Positions 1-12,300 of a stretch of 64,000 nt of DNA are shown here, in pieces. The first letter of the stretch is position 1, and each line of letters begins with the position of its first letter. A program made the position numbers and the translations under genes. The stretch lies in the NCBI GenBank assembly GCA_944474755.1, contig OX104117.1, positions 80,948,926 to 81,012,925 of the forward strand, written 5' to 3'. Source of the DNA: Limnoperna fortunei. Lineage: Eukaryota > Mollusca > Bivalvia > Mytilida > Modiolidae. The notes under the pieces were generated by a model. It did not search any database. It was given only the letters and a program-made list of their open reading frames with translations, and was not told the origin of the DNA.

Positions 1-460
1 CGCCAAAATTGTCTCTTTCTACAACATAGTTTTGCGCAAAACGTTCATTTCGGCGCCTGTACACTCATATGCGACCATCTCGCTTTTCAAGCTGAAAAAA
101 GGACTCGTCGCTGAACCACACTCTTCTCCAGTTCTGTAAATTTCATACAAGAACGGTAGTACACCATCTAACCCTTGCTCGTCGGTGTTGGCGTCTCAGT
201 GTTGCTCCGACCTAAGGTTTGTTGGCCCGCAATCAATGAGAGCGTAATCGATTGCGTAGTGTCTGGTGATATACGGCGCAACCCGGGAACGTTTACAGCT
301 ATTTCTGTTGCAGCAATAGTCCTGTTCCGTATACAGAATAATCTAATGTAACGATCCTGCGCCCGACTTTTAACACGCGGACGCCCTGAACGTAGTCGGT
401 CTGTCGTCTAACCAAGCTGATGTTAGCGTATCCAAAGGCGTGAATTTGTGCTACGATGAA
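1..460 (-). pseudogene. Tc1/mariner (IS630-type) transposase fragment
   Basis: On the minus strand, broken frames read like the middle of a Tc1-family DDE transposase. One stretch reads QDRYIRLFCIRNRTIAAT, the next TLRNRLRS, and nearest the window edge RRVWFSDESFFQLEKRDGRI followed by VYRRRNERF. The WFSDES stretch carries the second catalytic aspartate of the family. The pieces sit in different frames and contain stops, so the gene is dead. It is cut by the window start, so the last catalytic residue is not visible. The identification rests on remembered family motifs; I am fairly sure of the family but not of the subfamily. Confidence 0.75.
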
Positions 461-514
461 AATTGTCTTATTTTTCTGGAATGCAACTTTACAAAATATA
501 TATTTTAAATACAT

Positions 515-3500
515 AATATATTAATGCTTTGTCTGAAAATGATAAATCATTGATTTAGGCCTTTGCTCTTAAATATCAAACGATCATTATCCTAAACATT
601 TGTAATATAACTAATGTTTCTTCAGTGAAATCATGAAATCATGCAGGCTTTGCCTCAGATGTCAAATAGCCGGATGAGGACTTTTTACTGCCTGCGTGAA
701 AAAATACGGTTTACATAAAACTTCAGAGAAAATATATTTTTAAACCTTTATTTACCTAATTTGTTAAATTTTGATGAAAATTTCTCTTTCATCACTTTTG
801 GCACAGCATCGCCACTTACTCGCTTGACAACAAATCAAGGCATATCAAATTTTACTTTGAAATTCTTGGAATTCTTGGTGTCAAATAGAACTTATCTGAC
901 TTCCAGCCGTCCACTTATTCTCTGAATGACATGTGTTGCTCTCCGTTATTTTTTGTCAAAGTACACAGTTTTTACTATATTTCAGCCGCAGCCAAAGGCA
1001 TCGTACATGTAATTCAGTTACCTTGTGCCGTACGGTAGTATTTACCTGTGATAGTATCTTCAATACCAACTCTATTTAAGTGTTCAGTATAGAGAACCAA
1101 GAGCAAAACAGGTCAGTCAGAAAATACTGGTCTGTTGGATAGGTTTACGCCAAGGATTTCAAAGTAAGAAGAATGGTTGGCTCGACAGTAAAACAGACCT
1201 TGTTGATAACGTTAAAACACTGGTCCCCTTCATAAAACCACCAAAGGAGCAAATTCTAAGTTAGTGAATTTTTGCGGTTCAAGGTCATTCTATCATTGTT
1301 CAAAACGCTATGAACATGAACTCGTTACATTTTTGCATTATTTTATTATTTTTGGCAAAAGGTGTTTTTGTGGTAGAAAAAGTACCTCTAATATGTACTA
1401 AAACAATGTTGTTTTTTTCACCATTGAACAATTTGAAGTCCCATATGTGAACATATATTTATTACGGATGATAATTGTTCCGCCTGGAACATTTTAGAAT
1501 ATAATAAAAGTTCCACGGAAAATTACTTATATAATGATATTTCCATTTCTTCGGGGTGGAATTTTCCTTATGACATTGGATAAAATATTACATAATGAAT
1601 GTTACCAACTGGAACTTTTGTTATATAATAAAAGATCTATAGAACAAGTATTATGATGGAACTTATAGTCTGTCACACCATATCCCCTTCTAAGGTAATA
1701 ATTAATAAAATTTTGATACATGGATATAGATCTGTCATTCTATCTTTCATGGTTTTTGAGATTAAGTGCTATCAAGACAACAGTTGACCTCTGGAAGATT
1801 GGTTTCAAAGGGCGAGACAAGAAAGGTAAGAAGGTCTTTCTCTGTGGTGGGAAAGACCTTAATAATACTCATAAAAAATACTATAGTCTTCAACTGTAGT
1901 GGGACAGACCTTAATAATCATCTATGCAGTGATAGGATAATCGGTTTTACATATAAAAATTATTCACTTCAATGACTTACAAATGACAAAAAACAAGGTA
2001 AATATTTTTCTTAATGATAATTTATAAGAACACATTCCTAAAAAATGTAACAAATATATGGGACTTAGTACTAGATTTCTGATGTATTTCACTGTTTGAG
2101 GTTATTCCTTGTCTCTCTTGACATGACTTTAAGATAAAGTCATACCAAAAACAAAGTAAGAGCTATCTACACAGACCAGATAAAATGAAGCTCGAACACA
2201 ATACGCTTACACAAGCAACATTTGCAACAACTATTTACAAATCTAATCTGATTACATTTGACTGAAAGAGGATTTTTTAATAAAAACTAGAAAAATTAAG
2301 TCAATCCGAAATATAAGCAAAGCTTTAAAGCACATGAAACAATTCAAAATGCAAACAATGAAGCTATAATACAGAAAAAAACTTATAAGAAAAATAACAC
2401 CCACTTAGTTTTTACACTGCAGACGATATTGATCCAGTACCAACTCTGAATTAATATATATTGTCTTCACAAGAGAATATTTTATTAATTGAGATTGCAC
2501 CAGGCAAAAGTACCCCCACTTGCCAACAGTTTGCCAAAGAATAGCTCAACACTAAACTGTTCTATTCGACATCTTGATACTTTCAGTGATACGACCATTG
2601 TTTTAATCTACTGCTGATATCTCAAAAATGATTTAAATTCTAGGGTTTTCTATTTGCAAGAACTGAATTTATATTTAACATGTGTTTTCGAATTTATTTC
2701 ACTAGGAAATCATCGCTGTCAATGTTATACTTATAGATCAATGTAACTCGTCTGTATCTGCTTCACACTCAGCATGCATTCACACACACGAAAAGCGGTG
2801 AAACGCAACTATACAAATAACCATTTATTATAGTAATATATATGAAATTGACAATGTTTTTTGTCAGAACTAATGCAAAAACTTCAGATTTTACAGGACA
2901 ATAAGACGTGCCCAAAATAAATTTTCGAACATTTACATTCAGTCGAATTCAACCAAATATCTGCAGCATCAAGAGCGCCATTCAATGATAAATATACGCA
3001 AAAGGATGATGTTCTGGGGTCAGCATCATTAACTTAATACGTAGGATTAACTTTCAATGGGAACATAACATTAAAGCTTGCAAGATTATAAAATAGTCAA
3101 CAAAGAGCTTACGACAAAAGGAAACAAAAGACCTAAAAATACATGACAAGATCTACTAACCCTCTTCATTATCGACTACACATACTATAAAGATAAATAG
3201 ATATAGGAAAATTAAAAAAAGAACAGAGTAGAGCTAGCTGTACGTGAATTTCCTTATACTCTCTCTGGAAATTTTCGTCCTGAATCTGGTTGAAATTTAA
3301 CTTGCTGCAGTGCATATTTTAAGCTTTCCTTTAAAAATATCAATCATTGCGATAACACAACAGTAATAAGACAATCAAAGGGTTGTGATGCCAACGATGC
3401 AAATTTCAACAAAGCGCATGCCTGTTATCTGGGTCTGCAATTGTTGTCCAAAAAAAGCTAAAAAAATTAAAAACTAAGTTAATACAAAACAAATTGCTTT

Positions 3501-3933
3501 TGGGGCAATTTATACACATATGCTTAAACCATTTTTTTTAATATCGAGTAATACAATGCTGACGTCACGAGATTTTACATATTAAGTACACATTTGATCG
3601 TTGGGTGTGTTCACGTTTCTCCAGCATTTGATATTTCAGGTAAAAAGTATGTTGGAGAAATGTGAATAGGTAGTAGGCAAACTTAATTGATTTTACCTGT
3701 AATTAAGACTATGTATAAATGAATCTTTTGTAAGCAATTAGTACAGAATTTAGAATATTATTTAAGGATTAACTACAAAAAATATTTTCTCCACCGAGGG
3801 ATAACACAATTTCCGTTACGCGGATTATATTAAATGTGCACAACAGAAATTTGGTTATACATCGATGGAGAAAATATTGTTTGTAGTTCCCATAACTGAC
3901 ATTAAACACTTCTCATTTCTGAGCATATCAAGC
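515..3933. other. No gene recognised
   Basis: About 3.4 kb of AT-rich sequence without a supported coding region. A short imperfect inverted repeat with arms around 3,610-3,630 and 3,648-3,668 surrounds the words TTCACGTTTCTCC and GGAGAAATGTGAA. Similar words recur beside the MULE relic at about 6,265. I see nothing else. Confidence 0.5.
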
Positions 3934-3939
3934 GAACTT

Positions 3940-5124
3940 TACGAAAGCCCAGAAGGCTCATTCGAAATTCGAGACTCGAGATTCGAAATTCGAAATTCAA
4001 TATAGTTATAACCAATCAGATTGCGTGTGTCATAATCGTCTACCAATCAGAATAGTTCTTATATATTCGAGATTCGAGATTCGAAATTAGAAATTCGAGA
4101 TTCGAAATTCGAAAATCGAGATTCGAAATTCGAAATTCAATATAGTTTTAGCCAATCAGATTGCGTGTGACATAATCTCCACCAATCAGAATTCCTTGGT
4201 TATATCGAAACTACATAAAATTTGGTTGAGTAGTTTTAGGGGAGTTGAAGCGAAAACCATGATTATTGAGGATTACTGAAAATTTCTAAGTTCAAAGAGC
4301 CACAACTACCATATAAATTTAGGAATCAACAATTCCTGATAATATGCACAACTACATATATGATGTACTAGTTACATACCAAGTTTCATAAAATTTTGTA
4401 TAGTACTGAGTAGTTTCAGAGGATTTGTGCTGACAAGATAATTAATGGGTATTTTCAGCACATTTCTAAGTTCAAAGGGCCAAAAGAAGCCAGTGGCGGA
4501 TCCAAAATTTCGAAAAAGGGGGGGCCACTGACTGGCCAAGGGGGGCCACTTTGGTCATGCTTCAATGAATTCCTATATATCCAACCAAAATTTTTCCGTC
4601 AAAAGGGAGGGCCCCTCTGGATCCACCCCTGACAGCCCCCACACAAAATTTGAGGGCCAAAATACCCTGGTAACATGCAATACTACATATGGTGTACTTC
4701 CTACACACCAAGTTTTGTTGAATTCCGTTTAACATGTACATTTTTGTTTCTTGATTTGTAAAATCAAGATGTTATTGTGAACTGCGTGAATTAATTTGAT
4801 AAAATAACAAATAAAGCTTATAAGTTTGATTTTTTAACAAAACCATGTTGAACAAGTCATTTGTTGACAAATATGTCGACTGTTAAAACACCAAATAAAC
4901 ATAATAACACGTGGCTACGTTTATATAAGAATTAATCTGATTGGTAGACGATTATGTTACACACAATTTGATTGGTTATAACTATATTGAATTTCGAATT
5001 TCGAATCTCGAATTTCGAATCTCGAATTTCGAATCTCGAATCTCGAATTTCGAATTTCGAATTTCGAATTTCGAATCTTGAATCTCGAATTTCGAATATC
5101 GAATGAGCCTTCTGGGCTTTCGTA
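3940..5124. mobile_element. Foldback element with 6-bp target duplication
   Basis: The ends are inverted copies of TACGAAAGCCCAGAAGGCTC. They are flanked by the direct repeat GAACTT at 3,934-3,939 and 5,125-5,130. Inside each end is a run of ATTCGA/ATCTCGA-like hexamers (3,956-4,010, repeated at 4,073-4,135, and inverted at 4,985-5,105). Each run is followed by a unit containing CCAATCAGATTG. The left arm therefore holds two copies of the arm unit and the right arm one. No transposase is seen, so the element must be mobilised in trans. The open frame at 4,957-5,157 on the minus strand is only translation of the hexamer run. The superfamily is not recognised. Confidence 0.8.
4491..4631. mobile_element. 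GC-rich MITE nested in the foldback element
   Basis: Starts CAGTGGCGGATCCA and ends with the near inverse TGGATCCACCCCTG. The 141-bp body has G-runs on one side and C-runs on the other. The same family is seen at 16,066, 33,560 and 46,511. The flanks share only AGC here, so the target duplication is decayed or absent. Confidence 0.65.
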
Positions 5125-5244
5125 GAACTTGGTAATAATTGTATAATAATTTGACAACTGCTTACATGGTCTATAATTGCACTTTAATTAGTTAATAATT
5201 TATTTTATTTATTAAATTATAATTTCATTATTAATATTTAATAT

Positions 5245-5398
5245 GACGGCAGAATAAAAAAAAACCCATTTATTTCTTCTTTTTTTAAATTATAACTTTG
5301 CCATAAATTTCAGATAGATTTACCAGCTTTTACTGTAAACTGCTTAAAACAACATATTTGATTGTTGTAAAAACTACATGCCCTCCTATTGTTCATTT
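5245..5398. repeat. Dispersed repeat, first copy
   Basis: Closely resembles 27,740-27,893. Both contain the word ACTGCTTAAAACAACATATT, then an 'aaaaac..ca.gccct' stretch, then CTATTGTTCATTT. In this copy the sequence is interrupted right after GTTCATTT by the MULE relic. The other copy is uninterrupted at that point. Confidence 0.7.
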
Positions 5399-5578
5399 GG
5401 GTACATTCAACCTATGCCAACATTTCAAATTTTGGTGTAAAAAGGTAAGAAAAAAATGTTGGCATACATTGAATTGTTGTATAAACATTTTAATCCCTTC
5501 TATAAACAAATCGTTAATTAGTATTGCATGTTTTTATACAGGTACAACCTATAGTAAGGATTTTGTTCTATTTTATTT

Positions 5579-5630
<52 letters not shown>

Positions 5631-5631
5631 T
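5579..5631. repeat. (TAA)n microsatellite
   Basis: About 17 tandem TAA units inside the MULE relic. They generate a poly-isoleucine open frame that is not a gene. Confidence 0.95.
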
Positions 5632-5759
5632 TCTTATTTTCTATTTACTTTAATATTTTTGCTAGCTTAATAAAAATAAGACTAAAAAACAGTATATTTC
5701 TACAAAAATGTATTCAATATTCATAAATAACAGATACAAGATAGATTAAAATACATGAA

Positions 5760-6095
5760 TCAATAACCTAACCAAGGTGTAACAAGAAGGAGACAGCATC
5801 AGAACATCGTTTAGTCGCTGTTTGAGTTCACCCAGTCTCAGGTCGATTTGCACATACTTTCTCTTTCTGTGTGTACTTTAACCACCTGCTCTATACTGAA
5901 TGAGTTTAATCTCTGTGAATGCTTGTTGTTCCTGAAGTAGCTTGATCAAGTTAAAAATGTTGGGATGTGGATGACGTGCGTGGTTCTTCAGTTTGTGATG
6001 CCACCCCTCTAAATGGTTGTTGGTTCTGTGTCCAGCTGTGTCATGGTGGTTCCACATCACCGTCGTCGGCCAGTAGGAAAAGGTGTCCAGCTGTT
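5760..6095 (-). pseudogene. MULE-like transposase, C-terminal fragment
   Basis: The minus strand reads WPTTVMWNHHDTAGHRTNNH, then LEGWHHKLKNHARHPHPNIF, then NLIKLLQEQQAFTEIKLIQ. This is the pattern I associate with the C-terminal region of animal MULE transposases, where WNH...RTNNHLEGWH is conserved. A stop follows the GG of the downstream segment, and a shifted frame reads KYVQIDLRLGELKQRLNDVL beyond it. The DDE catalytic core is missing, so this is a remnant. The copy at 54,467-55,364 keeps the matching tail in better shape. Confidence 0.7.
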
Positions 6096-6260
6096 GTCAT
6101 TCTCCATAATTAAAATGATGATTCTCATTTACTCATACAATCATTATGACTATAATTAATAGTTTAATTACTATCAAAACATCTATTGTATTCTGCATGT
6201 TGGCATTTCTTGAATAAAATTTTTAAAAATGTTGGCATAGGTTGAAGACACCGTTCATTT

Positions 6261-7300
6261 CATATTGGAGAAACGTGAATAAAATTTTTCAAATGTTAGA
6301 AAAACGTGAATAATTCGATAAAATGTTATAATCAACACATATATAAAATATGATTAGTCCGTAAGGACTTGTATATCAGTTTATAGATGGGATTTCCATA
6401 AAGCAAGCCGATTTATATTTCCATACTAATGCGTTGGGCTAGAGTCAATTAGTTGAAATCACTAAAGCCGATTTAAAGCTATTTAATATTAATCTACTTT
6501 TTCTTGACGTCACAAAAGATGAAATACTGGTAAAGTAGACTTAAACAATTATAAGCAGTAAGAATGGGTACGACTGAGTAATTACATTTAAACACTACTG
6601 ATTTCTGTCTAATCACCCTACTACCCATGACTATCAATTCCTTCAAAAGTTGTGCATACCAGACCACAAAGTAAAATTATGTTAATAGTATTTGACAACA
6701 TCAAACACTTGTACTTTGCGAAATGAGTGTTGTGAAAATAAGTAAGCGTCTTTGTTACATAATATTGTTATCTTTTTCCCCATAGTAACAACAACCATAT
6801 TTGTGTTTTGATGCTAAAATAAAATTAATTGATACTAGTATTATTAATTCGAATACACAACTAATGCAACATTAAATATCAGTTGCGTTTTACTGTATGA
6901 AATTTATAATGAAAGAGCGGATTACATACATGCGTATTTAAAAACTTATTGAAGCTATCTGACATAGTTGCATTCGAATGGAGATAAATGTATTGTATTT
7001 GAAATGTTACTATGTCAATCATAGATTTCACTGTCTTTTGGTTATTTCTCACCTTATTTATTTTCATGTCAACCAACATCAGATGTACTAATGTATGAGT
7101 TATATATATTTCTAACTATGTCTTGAAACAATTCCAACCCCAACTGCCCGGTACGTTGGTTTCTATTACTAAACTAGGACGTGTATATTAAATCAATTCC
7201 AACACCAACTGCCCGGTTGGTTTGTATAGTGAATACACCAACGTATTTTCTTTTGTACTGTTGATATATCATATGTTACGTTGTCGGGTCATTGGAACCT
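6261..7300. other. No gene recognised; small duplication
   Basis: AT-rich, with no supported gene. A 24-bp word beginning CAATTCCAAC and containing CCAACTGCCCGG occurs at about 7,130 and again about 64 bp later. This is a small tandem duplication just left of the gag-like pseudogene. Confidence 0.45.
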
Positions 7301-7650
7301 CAAGCCTTAAAGTTTTACAGTGTAAAAGCTACAGCTGTCCAGGAGGATTTTGAGGGTTCTTGACAAAAGATGAACAAACGGTTTCGTAGACGGTATATGG
7401 TAACCATCCTCAGGAGACAATTACAATGTTTCAGGGTTTCAACAAGATCTCGAAGAGAACTTGGAAGAGTTTGTGAAGAGGGCACACACAAGTATCCTGA
7501 CAATAACGGACCTATTGCTTCTGCCATTTTGTATGTTTTCTCAGCAGCAATGGAAGAAACATTCGTAGAAATCGGTAGCTATGGACGCCTTCTTTAAAGG
7601 ATATGAAGACAAAAAAGCAGCTCTCATAGCTATATGGACAAGAACCCAAA

Positions 7651-8941
7651 ATCTTGTTTTTTTCAAGTGCTGAAATCCCTTACATTACTTTTTCACTAAA
7701 TGGCGTCACAATTCCGATTGTCAAATGTCATAAACACTTAGGGGTTACATTTAGTAATGATGCTAAATGGAATACGCATATTGATAACATTATAACAAAT
7801 GTTAAGAAACATTTGAATGTTCTAAGAAAACTTAAATATCAACTGAGTCGAAACAATTTAGAAAAACTCTTCCTTACTTATATAAGACCGTTATTTGAAT
7901 ATGCATCTGAGGTCTGGGATAATTGTGGTGTTAGCAATGCTTCTAAACTGGAACGACTCCAGTCAGAAGCAGCTAGAATTGTAACAGGACTGCCTATATT
8001 TACCAAATTAGAAACATTGTATGCCGAAATTGGTTGGGAATCTTTGGCGGAAAGAAGAAAGAGAAGAAGGTTGCAAATGTTTTATACAATACAAAACCAC
8101 GATGCCCCTCAATACATAAGTAGAATAATTCCTCCTAAAGTTCAAAGTTTAAGTCCTTATCCATTGCGAAATGGTGATGACATAATATTACCATACTGTA
8201 GACTTTCCCTCACTAATCAATCATTTATTCCCGATACGATTAGGCAATGGAATAGAATTGACCCAAATATAAGAAATGTTAACTCTATTTCGGCCTTCAA
8301 AAATACTTTAAGGAAAGATACTGTTTTGCGGGAAGTCCCAAGACACTATGCATATGGTCCCCGAAAACTAAACATAATATTAACACAAATACGATGCTCA
8401 GCATCCTTTCTTAATTACGATTTATTTAGATCAAACCTTATTTCAAATCCATCGTGTTTATGCGGTTCTCGTATTGAAGATGCAAACCACTTTTTCTTTG
8501 AATGTCCTATATATAACAACCATAGATTAGACCTTTATTGGTAGTCTTAGATGGCTGCCAAATGGAACCAACATTGATTTACACATGCTTACTTGTGGCA
8601 ATCTAGAACTTTCTTATGAACAGAATATAAGTATTTTTAGAGAAGTGTTTGAATATGTTAAGAGATCCAAAAGATTTTTAATTGTTTGACGTAGTGACAA
8701 GAGTCAAACGGAAACATCTTCAGCCATTATTGACTTTGTCTTTGATTTTATTTTTTTTTTACTTTGATTTTGATTCCTTTGTAATTATTTTCCATGTTTG
8801 TTCATTTGAAATTGTATACACGTTCTTGTATCTACTTTGTTCTAGTATATGTATATACTTGTATTGCGGAAAGGACTTTATAAGTATGTATTTACTTGTG
8901 TCCAATCCATTTTGTTATTAACAAATAAAATATGTTTAAAT
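7651..8941 (+). mobile_element. 5'-truncated LINE with 12-bp target duplication
   Basis: CAAGAACCCAAA is repeated exactly at 7,639-7,650 and 8,942-8,953. Between them lies the 3' end of a non-LTR retrotransposon. It ends in AATAAAATATGTTTAAAT, very like the tail of the LINE ending at 19,971. The 5' part, including endonuclease and the reverse transcriptase catalytic motifs, is missing, as is usual for incomplete target-primed reverse transcription. Confidence 0.85.
7654..8685 (+). pseudogene. LINE reverse transcriptase, thumb and C-terminal domain
   Basis: A frame of about 296 codons starts inside the coding region and holds the post-catalytic part of a non-LTR reverse transcriptase. HKHLGVTFSNDAKWNTHIDN is the typical thumb start. 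YIRPLFEYASEVWDN and LQSEAARIVTGLP follow. A C-terminal zinc-knuckle-like motif reads CLCGSRIEDANHFFFECP. After the stop at 8,544 a shifted frame continues LRWLPNGTNIDLHMLTCGN to KRSKRFLIV and a stop near 8,688, so one frameshift breaks the end. The layout fits the jockey/CR1/I group; the clade is not resolved. The FADD catalytic motif is absent because of 5' truncation. Confidence 0.85.
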
Positions 8942-9149
8942 CAAGAACCCAAACATTGACCAAGCCTTACAGGTTGTAAAGAATGACGTCATCAATCAGC
9001 GAGTCATCATGGAAAATAAGACAATAGAAAAAAAAAGAGTGACATTTATTAATGACAAAACTACAGATATATCGGAAGGCGTAGCAGAGATGGCACCTTT
9101 AGAACGAACGTATACTGTTTGCTTTATAGATCGAAAAGGTAGTTCGTCT

Positions 9150-9372
9150 ACTATTGATCATGTGGTCTGTCAACACTGAGATTGCGAGTTCGATTCTCAC
9201 TGCAGGCAGGGTGTACTCGACTCCAATCTTAATTGACAAGAATTGCCAATTTTCCTACCGCAGATCGGGGATTTTCTCCGGGTACTCCGGCTAACTCCCC
9301 AATAAAAACTGATATAGCTGAAAAATTGCTGAAAGTGGCGTTAAACACCACCAAACAAACAAACAAACAAAA
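9150..9372 (+). mobile_element. tRNA-derived SINE, nearly full length
   Basis: The head has a B-box-like GAGTTCGATTCTC preceded by an A-box-like region. The body contains TTGCCAATTTTCCTACCGCA and TTTTCTCCGGGTACTCCGGC. The 3' end reads GAAAGTGGCGTTAAACACCA before a (CAAA)n tail. Fragments of the same family lie at 17,965, 44,078, 45,715, 46,223, 49,490 and 63,212. I recognise the body and tail as a type common in bivalves. Confidence 0.8.
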
Positions 9373-12300
9373 CGAAAATTCAGCTTAATTTACATTGACC
9401 TGAGAATTAGAAAATCAGAGGAAGGTTCAGATGAAACAGGTCAATTGTTAAAGACGTTTTGAGAATGGTCGTAACTAAAGCCAAAACATTTCTGAGCCAT
9501 ATAAAACAATTGGTTGAAAAGATCAACTTGGAATTCTCTTAATAAAATTCAATTGTTGTCTTTTCTGCTTGCTTCCCAATACCTAGGCTTGATAATCAGG
9601 ATGTCTGTATAATTATTTTCTGTAATAATCCGAAACTGTCCCGTAAATTAATTGTAAACTTTAAATCTGAAGGTTGCCTACCCATTGAGAACACTAACTG
9701 GCAATGTTTAAATTTTAGTTTCGACATGTATTCCCAAGTATTTTTTTAAATTCATCTACCACTTTTTGAAGTCTTTAATTCTCCCATAAGGACTGTATCT
9801 ACTGAATACAAAAGAACGCGTCACTTCAAAATCTTTAGCTTCTCATTAATAATCTCTGAGACAGTGTCTAGGCTTTAATGTTCCTATTGACGTTTTAAAA
9901 AAAAGATTTTCATTGAAACCTCGCTAGGCGACGTGCTTTGAATACCCGTTTTTTCCAAAGGTCAATGACACTCGCATTTACCGAAACAATAGACCTTAAA
10001 AATTGTATTGTATAATCCAATTTATACATATTTATATATAACTGTGGTTTTCGTGTATTCAAGTAATCCTGTTCTTTTTAAATCGTTCTCTGTTTCTGAA
10101 TCAACAGAAGCAAAGCTGTAATGACAATATCGAGCCTATTGCTTCTGCCATTTTGTATGTTTTCTCAGCAGCACATGAGAACTACATTTCGTTAGACGTA
10201 AACAAATTTCCTTTTTTCTTAATATAGACTGCGAAGTTAAAGTTAATAACCATTTCACCGAGTGAATATCTTTTGATACTAATTTGCTAATATTCAAATT
10301 TTCTTTTGAAATAAATATTTGTATAGAATAAAGGTTTTCATCCTTTGAAACTTGTGTGCATTTGCACGCAATATGTCTTTGAAAATGGCTTTAAATCAGT
10401 GTTCATTTTAACTAGCACGTATAAACATAAATGATATTTAAAAAGAGAATCAATTTCATATTAAAGTAAAAACTTGTTAAGAAGCGCTGCAAGTCGGACT
10501 TGGATGTCTTCATCTTGAAACGTTTTGTGAAAACTTGTACGTGCGTTTCGTACATGCATATAAGAATTTTTCCGCAATTCCGCAAGAAAGGGGTGCGGAC
10601 AATACGTAAATGCGGACTATACACAACGTTTTACGGTATCGGATTTCACCTAAAAGATTTCTAATCATGGTAACTTAATATTGCAGGCGACATTTATTCA
10701 ATAATGACATTAGACTCGAACTAACGTTGTGGAACCGATCTTGTTATAAACCTCTAACAGAGATCAGCAACTTACATTATACATCATACATAATTTGCTC
10801 AATTCATATATAATAAAATCATTGCATCAGGTACGATTTCTCGAAAATTACGTAATTAAAATTTAAGTTTTATCTCGAATTCCACAAAGTTACTTTGTTA
10901 AAATTGATCTCGAGTTCGATATCTCGAACGAAACTCAGATATAACTCAGCTGACTTACAGAGTTCTTATTTTTTGAATGATATAAGCGGAACATTTAGAA
11001 AATCCCGTTGTCAATGTAATAAGTCGTCAACGGTCGATTGGACAAAGAGAACGTCTTATACTAGGCGAAGAAGTACAAAACCGAGAAGATCGTATATTTC
11101 CGAAATTCAAGGTTAAGTGAAAGGACCAAAATAGAAGGAATCAGCATGGGCAGATATCACAATTATTTAGAATTCGCAAGAATTGTTGTTCAATTTAAAA
11201 TCTGATTGCTATTAACTTAGTTCCATTAAAGAAACCTCCCATTTCATGTTTATTTTCAACATTTTTATCGGATATTATATTTTATGTTTTTAGTGAAATA
11301 CGAGGTCTCATCTTTAAACACGTTTTCCCGTGAAATTCCAGAGAAAATCGTGCGGATTATTTAAGTTTGATATGAAAACTTTTTAGACATCTATGCAAAC
11401 TACGCTAAACTAAAGGAAAAATGTATAAATTTTATAAAAATTGTCTTACCTTAGTATATCGACAGTGTTTAAAGTCTTATTTGAAGCTTTATTTGAGATA
11501 TCCCTTCACTCCCATTACATTGAATGACCGATCCCATTTATATCTATCTAATGGCTGTGTTTTTAATGAAACGATTTTTTTTCATTTTTTACAATTACCA
11601 CAAATTGTATTCCTTCCGCCATTACTTGTAAATATAAAGTGCTTCCGTAATTTTCATATATCGTTAAACTCCCAGTAAAATTTCGCCTCGATATTTCAAA
11701 CATGGATTAAATTAACATAGTTTAATTTATTGAAAACAAGTATAGTCTTTGTGTTTATGTTAGTTTCATTATATTTCACATGTTAAAATATACAGAACTT
11801 CTGAAAAATATTGCCCCAGGAAATTCAATGACAGATAAAACATCGCTTTTCAATAAATAAAAATAATTAAAACACCGATGAAAATGATAAATATAACCGT
11901 AAAATGGGAGGTTTCATGTTACAGAACTACTCATAAGTTGGCTTGTCGTGGAATTTGATTTTTCGTTTGGAATATTTCTTGCAGCAGGAGGTAATTGCAA
12001 TAAAATAAGATGTTCAAACTGCAGACGAAGTGCACAGTAAATTACGTTACTGAAAATGGGCAGGTTAACTGGACAGGCGGAATTACCGGACTTGGGTGTT
12101 AATTAAATATATATTATTGGACGAAGGGAGTTTTTTGTCTCCAAGTCTTATCAGATGTTCTTGAAACTTTTTTTAAACTTTAAAATGTACCTGTTGTCTA
12201 AAAAATGGCTGTGTTTATACATGGTAAGGCAGAAACACGAAGAAATCTTAAAATTTTAGTATTAAATTCACTGAATTATAGTCTAAAAGGGTGCTACATG

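Larger units (their letters stand above)
5399..6252 (-). mobile_element. MULE-type DNA transposon relic with 8-bp target duplication
   Basis: The inverted ends read GGGTACATTCAACCTATGCC on the left and, reverse complemented, GGTGTCTTCAACCTATGCC on the right. Both continue into CAACATTT. GTTCATTT occurs directly at both edges (5,391-5,398 and 6,253-6,260), an 8-bp target duplication. Inside are a (TAA)n run and the C-terminal part of a MULE-like transposase on the minus strand. A second copy of the family lies at 54,467-55,364 in a RET intron. Confidence 0.75.
7440..9170 (+). pseudogene. Retroelement gag-like pseudogene split by a LINE
   Basis: Left of the LINE the plus strand reads FQQDLEENLEEFVKRAHTSI and later MDAFFKGYEDKKAALIA, with a stop and frameshifts between. 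Right of the LINE, after removing one copy of the 12-bp target duplication, the frame runs MDKNPNIDQALQVVKNDVIN and QRVIMENKTIEKKRVTFIND to about 9,170. The layout (FxKGxxDKxAA... DKNP...A...VK..v.NQ) is what I know from the capsid C-terminal part of Ty3-like gag proteins in bivalves. No protease or reverse transcriptase of this element is visible. The family call is by memory of the pattern, so moderate confidence. A 39-bp piece of it also occurs at 10,136-10,174. Confidence 0.5.

Noticed and set aside
5358..5726. 122-codon plus-strand frame with a poly-isoleucine run
   Set aside because: Driven by the (TAA)n tract inside the MULE relic.
9155..9205. tRNA gene
   Set aside because: A-box and B-box-like words are present, but no cloverleaf can be drawn and they are the head of a SINE with a (CAAA)n tail.
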